This document shows, one piece after another, positions 12,769-24,000 of a DNA stretch of 64,000 bases (the stretch's first letter is position 1; every line of letters starts with the position of its first letter). The stretch comes from Anseranas semipalmata (taxonomy: Eukaryota; Chordata; Aves; Anseriformes; Anseranatidae): NCBI GenBank assembly GCA_013399115.1, contig VXAA01001968.1, positions 216,034-280,033 of the forward strand, in the 5' to 3' direction. Below the pieces are notes generated by a model. The model did no database searches. It worked only from the letters and a program-made list of their open reading frames with translations, and was not told where the DNA came from. The position numbers were made by a program, and so were the translations under genes.

Positions 12769-13289
12769 TGTGGTGGTTTCACTTTGATAGCTGAGCTCCA
12801 CCATGCTGCTCTCTCACTACCCCTCCTCAAAAGAACAAGGGGAGAAAATATGATGAAAAAAAGTCACATGGGCTGTGATAAGGACAGGAGATCACTCAGC
12901 AATAGCTGTCATAAGCAAAAAAGACACAGCATAAGGGAGATAAATATAATCTACTGTCTATTACTAACAGACTAGAGCAGTAAGAAACTAAAAGCAAACT
13001 AAAAACACCTTCCTCTCATCCACCCAGACGCACATGGGGATGATGAATGGGTGTTACGGTCAGTCCATAACGCTTCATCTCTGCCACTCCTTCATATTCA
13101 ATCTCTTCCCCTGTTGCAGCATGGGATGGCATTCTTCCCGAACTGAGCCGGCATGGGCTTCCTGCAGAAAGCAGCTCTTCAAGCACTGCTCCAATATGGG
13201 TCTGTACCACAGGGTCCATCCTTCAGGAGCGAAATGCTCTAGCATGGGCCCCCCATGGGCAGCAGCTCCCGCCAGACCTCCTGCTGCAC

Positions 13290-13883
13290 TGTTGTAGTTC
13301 AACCCTGGCAGGCAGCTCAGCACCACATAGCCGCTCACTCATTCTCCCCAGATGGTATGGGGGAGAGAATCAGAAAGGTAAAAGTGCGAGAACTCATGGG
13401 TTGACATAAAGACATTTTAATAGGTAAAGCAAAAGCTGCAAGCACAAGTGAGTAAAACGAGGAATTCATTCGCTACTTCCCATCGGCAGGCAGGTGCTCA
13501 GCCATTTCCCGGAAAGTAGGGCTCATCATGCATAATGGTTTTCTGGGAAGACAAACGCCATCACTCCAAACCTCCCCCCTTCCTCCTTCTTTACCCCAGC
13601 TTTTATTGTTGAGCATGACACCATATGGTGTAGGATATCCCTTTGGTCAGTCTGGGCCAGCTGTCCTGGTTCTGTCCCTTCCCAACTCCTTGTGCACCCC
13701 CAAACCCCTTGCTGGCAGGGCCACACGAGAAGCAGAAAAGTCCTTGGCTCTGTGTAAGCACTGCTGAGCAACAACTAAAAACGTCAGTGTGTTATCACCA
13801 TTATTTTCATCAAAAATCCAAAATATAGCATCATACAAGCCTCTATGAAGAAAATTAACTCTATCCCAGCCAAAAGCATGACA
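13290..13883 (-). mobile_element. Nested ERVL-like LTR, related to the solo LTR at 7984-8566
   Basis: Read on the minus strand it starts tgtcatgcttttggctggg and ends gggttgaactacaaca, closely matching both ends of the LTR at 7984-8566. The polyadenylation signal attaaa is present on the minus strand (13416-13421). The first 280 or so bases and the last 130 or so align readily with the other copy, but the middle differs: no (TTA)n tract, and unrelated sequence at roughly 13430-13590. It is therefore a different subfamily. It splits the older LTR. The flanking pentamers, tgcac and tccct, match at only two positions, so the duplication is decayed or the junction is rearranged. Confidence 0.82.
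13416..13421 (-). terminator. Polyadenylation signal of the nested LTR
   Basis: tttaat on the + strand reads attaaa on the minus strand, in the context cctattaaaatgtctt. It lies at the position equivalent to the signal in the 7984-8566 LTR. Confidence 0.55.
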
Positions 13884-13954
13884 TCCCTTGTGGGGTCCTC
13901 TCCACGGGCTGCAGCTCTGGCCCTGGGCCTGCTCCTGCGGGGGCTCCCATGGGC

Positions 13955-14100
13955 CGCAGCCTCCTTCAGGCCTCATCCACCTGCTCCACCGGGGGCTCCT
14001 CCACAGGCTGCGGTGTGGAGATCTGCTCCGTGGGGTACCCATGGGCTGCAGGGGGACGGCCTGCTCCACCATGGGCCTCTCCATGGGCCGCAGGGGAACT
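13955..14100. repeat. GC-rich degenerate minisatellite within the outer LTR
   Basis: Successive units of about 30-50 bases contain ctgctcc, then a ccatggg-like core, then gggc(c/t)gcag. Examples begin near 13978, 14022 and 14066. The same texture occurs left of the nested LTR (around 13240-13285), so it belongs to the LTR family and is not a new local expansion. Confidence 0.55.
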
Positions 14101-14403
14101 TCTGCTCATGTGCCTGGAACCCCTCCTGCCCTCCTTCTGCACTGACCTGGGTGTCTGCAGGGCTCTTTCTCTCTCCTCTCTCCCAGCTGCTGTTGCACAG
14201 CAGTTTGTTCCCATTCTTCAATCTGCTCTCCCAGAGGCACAACCAGCGTTGCTTACCAGCTCAGCTGTGGCCAGTGGCGGGTCCATTTTGGAGCCGGCTG
14301 GAGCTGGCTCTGATCTGACATGGGGCAGCTGCTGGGCTCTGCTCACAGAAGCCACCCCTGCAGCCCCCCTGCTACTGAAACCTTTTTATGTAAGTCCAAT
14401 ACA

Positions 14404-16914
14404 GTATTCAGGTAAAATACTGGGATGCCTAACACTTAATTGCTATGTCCGTAGTTCAAAGAAAACGCCATATCTTTTGGTGCCAAAGAGGAGAAATAAT
14501 ACTATTTTCCTCTTATTCAACTGTGGGGGACCTTGGGTTAACTGGCCATTTTAGTATTGTAAAGTAGCTAATTTCTCTGAGGAGGTAAAATTATTCCAGC
14601 TATTTGGGAAGAAGTGGAAAGGAAATTTTTGAAGCATTATGTTAAGAATGTTGCGGTACTTTATGTTGGCATTGTAAAAAAATGTTTTAAAAAATCAGTT
14701 TTCTTTAAAAATGTAAAGTCAATGGAAAGATTAATACAACATGAAATTTGAAATTAAATCTTTGGTTTGGGGCTGACAAGCAATTTCTATTTTACCTTTA
14801 ATTAACCTGTGAATGCTTGTTGTAAGTGAACCCATTTCACTATCTTCTACCTCCGCACAGAGAAAAAATCCCTTTCTTATGTCCTGTATTTCATTTTTAC
14901 ATCAGGAAAGCCATGCTCTGAGTTCTGTATCTGAACACAATGCACGAGAGCAGGTGCAAATGAGACAAGAAAATAGGCTAGTGATTTGTCTAATGATCCT
15001 AAAAGAAGGTCTATTTTTGAGAGTAATATAGGTAAAATTGCTTCTAGAAAATCTCAGAGCAGTGACTATGCTACCTAAGGGTCCAATGGTGCATGCATCT
15101 CAGTGACTACTATCTTTAACTGCAGAGAGTAAGTGATTTTTTCTGGCTCCATTGGAGAGAGGTGTTTTTTTCCTTAACCATCTTTTTTTCAATTTGAAAC
15201 ATAAGGATTTTCATGGGAATTGGTTACAATGGGAGGAAATTTTAAAAAGAATGGGCAAACAAAACATCAAGGTTGGGATTATCCAATGTTTTCAGACATA
15301 ACTTCCAATGAGCTTTTCAAAGGAGGAGAATGTACCCTGCAGGAGGGAGAATGGTTACTTACTGGTTGTTCTGTGTCCCTGGGCTGGTGAGTTGATAACT
15401 AAATTGCACAGAGGGTGTCAGCTCACTTTGGAAATGTGCTTCTGATTCTTCCTTTCCAGACTGTCTGCTGATGCTAAAACTGGTGTTAGAAAACCACACA
15501 GTTGATTGACACTATCTTGCTTCTCTAAATAAATAAGGAAATTGGTCTTTGAACAAGCAGTGCAGTGGAAACTCCTTACCTTTTATTTTTAGAACTTCCA
15601 CTTTTTCCATGATGTAAAAGCTTAAACTTAGCACCCCAGTTGTCAGATTTCGAGTTCCCCTTGAATTCAGCTCAATTGCATGCCTACTCATGGACTTAAG
15701 AAAAGTCTTTGGGTCTAACTTTCCAAATAGAGATGTAAACCAGGACACACTTGTAGATAACAGGAGGTGACCAGACTGAGAGGAACAACATAAAATCAGA
15801 TGCCACTATAGTTTTATGGTCACTATATAGGTGACATGAGTGGAACTATTCATATGAAGGAATCTTGGCCAAACCTGCTCAGGAAATGACATGAAATGAG
15901 TGCAGCTGAAAGCAGCCCCCTCTTTGGCTTTTGCCAAACCAAAGAGCCATAATTGCAGTTCACCTGAGACTTTCTTTGAGTGTCAGCACTCCTTAAAACT
16001 CAATGTGTTTTCAGAAAGCTAAGTCTGACAGAAAAGTCCAGACAGAAAGTGGAAGAGATTTAGTTCATGCTCCCTTAAAAATGGAGTTTTGGATCCAAAC
16101 TGTTTGTTTCTAGGAACAGTAATAAATTTTGGTTTTGAACACATAAAATGTTTTCCTTTATTTTTTTTCCTATAGAGATTAGAGCTCTAACTAGGAAATG
16201 ATTTGAATATTTTTCTCTTTTGCTTGGCTTGAGTTTCATAATAACTCTCACAAACACCTCTTCTATTCTAAAATACTGAAATTTTCAGTCATATTATATA
16301 AGAGTTATTATTCTGACCTAGGGATCAATCTTGTGGATTTTAGAAGTTAGTCTGGCAGAAGGAAGTGGATAGGTGTATATAAATGGTAATTTTAACTTTA
16401 TTGCTCTTGGGTTGTAGTAAGGTAATTTACGTTTTTAAAATTTGATCTACATTTATCTTCCCAGTGAAATGATAGTCCCATTCTGTTCTGTATATACGTA
16501 CCACTGTATGGACGCTAAGTCTCTGTGAAGACAGGTGTGCACTCTCTGGGTCATTCTGCCAGCAGAAAAGCCATTTCACCAGCTTAAAACTCTTAAAAGG
16601 ACACAGATAAAAGTGGAATGAAATAGCTAATGTGGTTTCAGATGTCAGATTCTCTTGGCAAAAATAACTGCACATTTACCTTAAAAATATATATTTGTAC
16701 ATGTGTTCTGTGATTCACTACTGTTCCAACTGCATCTAGAAGTAAAATGTAGCTACTTTATGAACTTCTTCTCTGAAGATTTAAATTCCAAGGGTGGAAT
16801 GTTTTCCACCCAACAACCTATTCGAAAGGGATCTTGTTGAGAAACTGTTTAAGATCGAGGGAGATACAGAATCTCAACAGCTCGGACTAGTAGGGTTGCT
16901 TGCAAACTTTTATA
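14404..16914. other. Unique non-coding DNA
   Basis: No gene, RNA or clear mobile element. The only structured piece is a short hairpin at 15920-15946. Open frames of 60-82 codons have no recognisable content. Confidence 0.6.
15920..15946. repeat. Short inverted repeat (hairpin)
   Basis: ctctttgg (15920-15927) is complementary to ccaaagag (15939-15946), a perfect 8-bp stem. An alternative inner stem pairs tttggc with gccaaa around a tttt loop. It is too short to be a microRNA precursor. Confidence 0.6.
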
Positions 16915-17320
16915 AAAAGTTGTGTTTATCTTTAAGCAGTTGTTTGCCATGACCCTAGTGCGATGACCACTTGCAGGCTTTGAACTACAGGTCCTTAGCA
17001 GGTGAATCCCTTTGCATCTGTTGTGCTAAACAGACAGTTTTAGTTGTATATTTTTATTCCCTCTCTCTGCAGGTAAGCTACATATGTGCGGTTTAGCTGT
17101 TATCAGAATACAGTGCTACGTTAAAAGATGCTGGACTGAGTTTAATTGATTAGAGAAAGATTTTCATACTTTGGCCAGGTCCAATTTAGTGACATGTTAT
17201 ATAATGCTGCTCACGCATAGCATCAGCTAAGAACAAGACCCTGTTCTGCAGTGATGATTCAGTCTGTCATCAAAGTAGTACTTCAGTAGATTTTTTTTAT
17301 TAAAAATGTTGTTGTTTATA
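16915..17320. promoter_or_regulatory. Candidate conserved non-coding stretch around a splice-like site
   Basis: Repeat-free sequence with balanced composition, several CpG (gtgcgatg, gtgcgg, cacgcat) and words such as tttaattgattag. It surrounds the recursive-splice-like site at 17055-17078. The conservation claim is inference and needs cross-species alignment. Confidence 0.25.
17055..17078 (+). promoter_or_regulatory. Candidate recursive splice site (ratchet point)
   Basis: A pyrimidine tract runs into ccctctctctgcag, immediately followed by gtaagc, so a strong 3' splice site (AG at 17071-17072) abuts a strong 5' splice site (GT at 17073-17074). This is the published architecture of recursive splice sites, used in very long introns of fly and vertebrate neuronal genes. 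A branch-point-like gctaaac lies at 17025-17031, about 43 bases upstream of the AG. If used, this DNA is inside a + strand intron of a long gene. No flanking exon is recognised here, so use in vivo is unproven. Confidence 0.4.
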
Positions 17321-17578
17321 TGCAGCTCTGCAGCTTTAATCTCAAGTGCTAGTCACAGCTATAGCATTTTGTAGCATTCAGTGGAGTTACATAAAATTCC
17401 AATCAATAAAAACTGGCATGGTGTGATACATGTGGTGTTTAGTAAACAAAGCAGATGAAGCTGACCTGACTGAAAGATGAGATCAGCACAAAATGCACTG
17501 AACACAAAATGTGGTGCTAATGCCTGGCATAGCTGGGCTGTATATGTATGCATTTATCCAACTACTTTGGAAAAGTCT

Positions 17579-17632
17579 TCACTTTTCTTTTTTTTCCTTT
17601 TTTTTTTCTTTTCTTTTCTTTTTTTTTTTTTT
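17579..17632. repeat. T-rich pyrimidine tract
   Basis: About 54 bases of almost pure T and C (runs of T broken by single C). Simple sequence that could adopt triplex-type structure. It generates a poly-phenylalanine frame that is not a gene. Confidence 0.88.
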
Positions 17633-17975
17633 TAATTTACATGCCCCTATCTCAGGTGCAAACCCCCGTATCCACATATTTTTAAAGCCATCACATTTGT
17701 TTCCACATTTGAAAAACGAAAGTATGTCAGATCCATTTATCTTCTGAGATCATAACAGACACTACTGCTTTGCTCCAAATTACAGAATTCAGTGGAATGC
17801 TCTTGCTATTTAGAAATTCCCTACAGAGAATAAACAGAACAGATTTTAAAAATCTTATAAAATCAAGGTGGGATCTTAGCGGATTTTGTGTGGATGGGCA
17901 TTATGGCAACAAATCCTGTTAAGTAACCTGTCAGGTGTGGATGCTATAATGAAAATCCACCAGGTTTATTTCAAT

Positions 17976-18014
17976 CCCTCTTTCTTTCTCTCTCTCTTTC
18001 TGTCTTTCTCTTTT
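17976..18014. repeat. CT-rich simple sequence
   Basis: Mixed ctttctttctctctctctttctg-type pyrimidine tract. It ends in ttttaag|taaac; without other evidence I do not call it a splice site. Confidence 0.8.
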
Positions 18015-21000
18015 AAGTAAACAAAAATACAGAATGTAGACACAAGTAGGAGCAAATCTTTGGCATGAGAAATAGATAACTTGTCTGATTAAGTGTCTGT
18101 TTTCCTTAATATTAAATTCTAATTCTGTTCATCTAGGACAAAACAGCTACAGAAAAGGAAATTAGAATACAACTCCAGCTTGCATAGTTTGGTAGCCTAA
18201 TATTTCCCATGCCTTTCAAGAGACCATGGCAGTGTTTATTTCCCATCCACAGCTGCTGTTTTGGGACTGAGGGGTTAATGTTAATGAAGTGTCTGGCAGG
18301 AAGATGTATGTTATTATATCAGTTTTATAGGTGGAGACCTGAAATAGAGTAGCAAGGTGCAGTGATTAAGTTCATATATTAGGTCAGTGGAAAGCAAGGG
18401 ATCAACCTTTACTTGCTTATCTTCTATTTTTCCATTTCTGTGAATTATCCAAATTCTGCTAATAAATACGTTGTTACCTAAGACACAATACCAACTGACT
18501 CTCCAGGGCACTTGCCCTGGTAGTTTAGCCTACATACTTTTGCTAAATCTAGAAGATTGTTACTTACCATACAGATGAAATGTTACTATGAATTCTGAGG
18601 AATGTATGCCAAACTGTTCTTGAGCTATGGTGGCTAAATATTAGCCCAGTTTGATCTGTTTTCAGTACTTTGTTGTTGTTATTTCCTACTGAAAAGAAAA
18701 GCAAACCCCTGATATTACCCTTTAAAGGTCATATCCAGATAAATATTTAACCCACATAGTGGCAATAAAGGTAGGAAATGGCATAGGAACAGAGATGTTT
18801 TCTTCTACAGCTCTAGGAAAGCTGCAGAGAAACAAAACCAAGTTCTTAGGCTGGTCCAAAACAGGACACAGATGAGTTTGGGGGAGATCTAGTCAATCAA
18901 CTCTAAAAAATCTGTGATCCACAACACTCTGCAGATTTTTAAAACCTGTATTCTCTGAATGATAGTTTTATTCTACATACAAGCAGAAATGCCTTAATCT
19001 TGTAAATACTAAATGTTCCATAAATGGTCTTGGTTTAAAAAGGTTTTAAAGCATATATATATAAACTCAGAAGTTTTGATTTAAGTAAACAGTGTATTTA
19101 ATTATTCCAAGTGAAGACACTATATTTTTGTTGTCAGGATATCTTCACCAAAGAAAGTGTGGTACTTTCTCTTAGCAATGCAAATTATCTTTCAACACGC
19201 AGCTTTACAGGTTCCACAGCACATGAAATATGGAAGATTGTACTGTCAGCATAGTATGATATTAAATGATGGAGAACCATGGTAAAATCTGAAAAATGTT
19301 CACATCCTAGGAGGATGAAAACCTCTATCAATGTCTAATTTACATAAAAGTGGGTGGATGATGTCAGAAATAAAAACAGACCAGAAGGGAGGATAGGTTA
19401 CATGGGTCCTGACACATCACTACTGTCAGTGAATAATTTTGTGGCCATGGACAATTCTCTTTATCCTTTTTTTAGTCCATTTTTACCTGATCATATGATT
19501 AGCTCCAGTTCACTGGAAGTTCACAGACAGGTGCCAATCACTGATGAGTCATATTCATCCATGTCTACATCACCCATGATTTTCCAGGGTTGTCCAGAAT
19601 GACAGCGAGGAATTATCATGTTCGTTTTGAAAGATTTCAAAAGAGAGGCCAACTGACTCAGTCCATCCAGCAACTGGATGTTATCTGGATAACCGCATGT
19701 CATCTGCAAGCTGCTTTTACCCAGTCCCTTGGAAGTGGAAAATGAAAGTGTCACTAATCAGGTCAGCAAAACAGAAGAAAGATTCATTAAAAGTTAATGT
19801 GGTAGGATGGAGCTAACAGCAAACAAGGACAGAATTCATGTTGTCAAATATCATCTTATGAGACACAGGAGGTTTTAACAAAACAGTCTATGTTAAGATA
19901 TTCTTCCAGCATCTATTTTTATGCCTGTGCTCTTGAAATCAAACTCCATTAAGTTTTCACGAATCTTAGGACATGTGTTATGTTCTGTCAGGAACTGTTA
20001 CATAGCAAATGGTGTGTAAAAAAACAATAGAAAAATCTGGACAGGGATAACTTCTTACTATATAGCACACCACATTTTGTTAATTTATGAGGGTTTCTTG
20101 GTCCTCTATCCAGACTTAAAGCTCTTCTTGCTTATGAAGGGAAGAACATGGATCTTTGTGAGTCAGTGATCCACCAGTCATTTAGAAGTATGTATGAAAA
20201 TCATATTTGAAAGTCCATTATGCTTAGAACAACATTGTTTGAAAAATTTAAAGGGGAATTCAGTTTTGCTACTCTGGTCATGCAATGTCATAAGGCTGCA
20301 GCTTAGATAAAATTATCTCTGTGAATAAGGTTTGAAGTCCTGAAACTGGTAACAGCTAGAAGAGTGATCTTTCTCAAAAAAATTATGGGAAAAAAAAGGA
20401 CTTGCTTATTAAGTTTGCTATAAAACATTTCAAATATGACTTCAGATTATTAAGTAGCAGAAAGATCCCTATTGTGTCATTTCTAAGATGATAAGCTACT
20501 TAAAACAATATTGAAAATAATTTTGACAGCATGAAGCACACTGCTTACAAAATAAATGTAGGCACTGTGGGCTCATTCCTCAGACCTAATTGTGACAACT
20601 TTGTTGTTGTCTACAGCAGGTAAAAATTTTCAGACAAGCTTCCAGAATATTAACCAAAATGTTAATATCTTCAAAGAAAAATTTTTGTAGTTATTTTGTT
20701 TTTTACTTCCAGGGGATACAGCTGAAAACCCTGTTCTGATATTTCTGCAATGAAATTGTTGTTTTCTTCTGCTTTGTGAATTTAATTTATTTTTCATATA
20801 GAACATGGGAAGAGAAGAAAGATTAGAAAATTACCAAATTTGAATGATTTCACTGACTGACTTGTGCACTTTAAAAAACTGCTTTTGGTCCAGAACCGGA
20901 ACCAAATGTTGTAGCCGCTAAATGAGTAAGAAGAAAATCAAGTAAAAAACAACAACAACGACAACAAGCCACCACCAACAACTTGAATACAGTTTAATTA

Positions 21001-24000
21001 GACGTAGTGCTTTTCTGGATTGGGTATCTAACTAACGTATTATAGTAAAAGTCTGGATCTACATCAGCATGAATAAAATATAAGGCAAGGGAAAACAGAT
21101 TGAATAATTTGGTTTTCCATATCCTCTGATGCACATCTTTGTGTAGTTTGAAAAATAATATTATTCCCATCTCTCATGAGCAAGTTGCATAGAGATGTAC
21201 ACCTGTGCATCAGAAAGCAACTCTGAACCCTGTGCCAACACAAGAGAAGAAACTCATTATCCTCTGCCTAAAAGCAAATCAACTTATGCAGTTGAGAAAG
21301 TTTTGCTGTCGCATGTAAATATGTTTGCAGGACAGAAGCATGAGGCATTGCTTGGAAAACTTCAAGGAAAGTAAAGGAAGGAAAGACAAAATAAACCAGA
21401 AGATGAAGACCCCTCATTCCCCTCATCCTGAAACATTACATGATAAAGGTATGGATAAGACTAATATATTTGAAAATGTGGATTAGTATGACTTTTTATT
21501 GAAGAGGAATGTAAGACATCAGAGATATAGATCGTCATAGATCTATAAACATTTTCATACTAGCATAATGCTGTCACCCAGCTCATGATGACTTTATTCT
21601 CAGGAATATACTCTGAGTTTAAATAAACAATTAAAACTCACAAAGAGTCATTATGACACTCTTCAGCTACCTTCATCGTCTGGCAAGGTTAAAAGAGAGA
21701 TTTTCTTGAGACAAGTGAGAAACACAGCTTGTCATGTTCTCATTTGTAGTGTATTTCTTTTATTATCTCTCTGAGAAAAATTACTATCCATCAAGCCTGA
21801 CATATAAAATGTCCAGACTGGTGTTTTTAATGCAGATTTCTGGGAAAACAAACACGTCAAACACCTTTTCTTCTTTAAAGTCTTTAAATCAATAATGATA
21901 ATTCCTGTTCAGTTTCCAGATAAATGAGAAGTATTACTTAAGCACTCTTCACTAGGTTTCAACAGAAAGTTCAAAAACCTTGTGCTCAGTTTGCTAAAGA
22001 TTGAATGCAAATACCTTCATCTAATCTTACCAAATTCAAACACTGGAAAGACGTCCTTTAACTTTGGTGCATTTGAGTAACTGTATTCCCTTCCTCCATT
22101 TGGGCACCCATTTCTGGTTTTGTTTCCAGAATTGTAGACACTATGCTATGGTTAAGAAAAGATGGAGTCGTCCTGTGCCTTCCTTAATATAATTCAGAGC
22201 AAACATCCACCAATTTCTAACCAAATGCAGAACTTACCTTGAATGTAGCTGCATTATTCAAAGGTTTTCTTTTATCCTTTCATAGTACATAACATTAAAT
22301 AATGGAAAGGACAAGAAGATCCTAATCAACAGTCAGAACGAACAGGAATAATCTATGAGCTGCTTCCTGGGAGACATGTTCTTTCTTAAGCATGTATTAA
22401 GACTTGGTGATGATGTTTTCATTATCCAGATACCATAGACATTTAAAGGATGTTTCAATTTAGTTGTTGTGCTGTTGTTTTTTGTTTTGGAAGTTTTAAG
22501 TTGCTTTAGAAGGTTTAAGGCATAAGTTCTTGCCACTATATCAGCTTTCACATAATCTAATAAAGGAAATTTCTTATCAATGGCTACTATTATCTGAGTG
22601 ATGATGGGAGTATAATAATCTGGTTCACCTGTGAAACCACATTCGTTACTTTAACTAAGAAACAAGAAGTTCCAAAAGCATGGGGAACAAAGACCCACAT
22701 GCATGCAATGTACCGAATTGTGGCAATTATCCCCTAAAATATCTTTGATTCCTTCTCTGGGAATAGTGCTAGCTGGAGCTTTGAGACCATGAAAATAGAT
22801 CCAGAAACATGTCTATAGAACCAGTCCTACCTAACTTTCTTGAAAGCATTTGCTCTGTATCTGTGTCATTTTGATCCTCAAAATGGTCATCATAGTAGTT
22901 CTTTGTAGACCAAAAACACCTATGTTTCATCCAACATATTTCCATGGAATGGTAAACTCCACTTCTAGCCCATACCCCACTGACTCAGAACAATACTGAA
23001 CAGGGTGATACCCAAAAGTCATTTTGATTCACATTTGGGGAATCCATCCTCACTGGATGGATGAATTTGCTTTATGTCCTGAAGAAACTCATTCAGTTTA
23101 GGAAGTAGAAACTTTTTGAAATCCCAGCTTTGATCTCTCCAGCTGTCTTGAGTGTCTAAAATGATAATACTTCCCTGTCTCCATGATGGTTATAGCACAA
23201 CTTTTATTAATGTTTGGCAAAGTACTCATAATAGATAAAATGTTTAAATAACTAGATATGTACAATAAAATAATACCAAAAGATCAAAACTAAGACTGTG
23301 TGATTCATTTTGCTTCCCTGAATATGAAAAATGAAGGAAAAAGATTCTGTTGGTGTAAGTTAGCACTGACTTTATTTGAGCAACACCACTTCACATCAAT
23401 GTGTACTCTGGTCCTGTAAGAGGACATAGTGAATGACTGACACATCTCGGTCCAAACAACAAAAAATGACATTTTTACTCCTTTAAGAGGAAGGATGAAC
23501 CCTCTGTGTGATTCAGCATACTACAACAGTGAACACGTCCATTACTTGCACAGCAAAGAGTACCTCAAAAGGGAGCAGGTCATTCAGTGTATCAGATTGG
23601 TTATTCTGACAGATGTTAGCTATGTCTCAATCTTTCACATTACTAAGAGACAAAGACTAGCAGTTCACTGCCTTGGCTCTGACCTCTTCCTCTTGTTTTT
23701 CCTCTAAACTGTGGTGCTTATGTTCCTACATGTGGCTTTGCATGCTTCTTTCATGGCCCCAATTCTCTTTCAACAGTTTCTTCAAATGCTCTGCACTCTT
23801 TTTTGCATGCTGCCATGCTGACTTGCTTCTTTACACAAACATCTCACAGCTCTTCAGCTGCCAGTTCCCTTCTTCCCCTTACTGCTGGGAATAATGTTGT
23901 GTTTCGGTTCCACACTTCTGATGTTCACAAAGGGCATCACAACATTTGCAAAAAGTTTCCTGTATGGAAGGAAGCAGTACTTTAAGAGTGAGGCACTCTT

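Larger units (their letters stand above)
12769..14403 (-). mobile_element. Avian ERV LTR (second family), interrupted by a nested LTR
   Basis: Read on the minus strand the element begins tgtattggacttacat, the start typical of a widespread avian LTR family (tgtattgggtt...), and ends in agtgaaaccaccaca. On the + strand it therefore starts tgtggtggtttcac and ends ccaataca. The two parts, 12769-13289 and 13884-14403, sum to about 1.04 kb and are separated by another LTR at 13290-13883. The right half is GC-rich and contains repeated blocks around catgggcygcag. No clear target-site duplication flanks it (tctat against gtatt). No gag, pol or env sequence lies next to it, so it is a solo LTR. The long open frames here, up to 201 codons, are by-products of base composition. 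Confidence 0.82.

Noticed and set aside
13845..14554. Open frames of 157 and 201 codons on the + strand, proline/alanine-rich
   Set aside because: They lie in the GC-rich antisense strand of an LTR, overlap in different frames and match no protein family I recognise.
15920..15946. Hairpin as a microRNA precursor
   Set aside because: The stem is only 8 bp, far shorter than a precursor hairpin.
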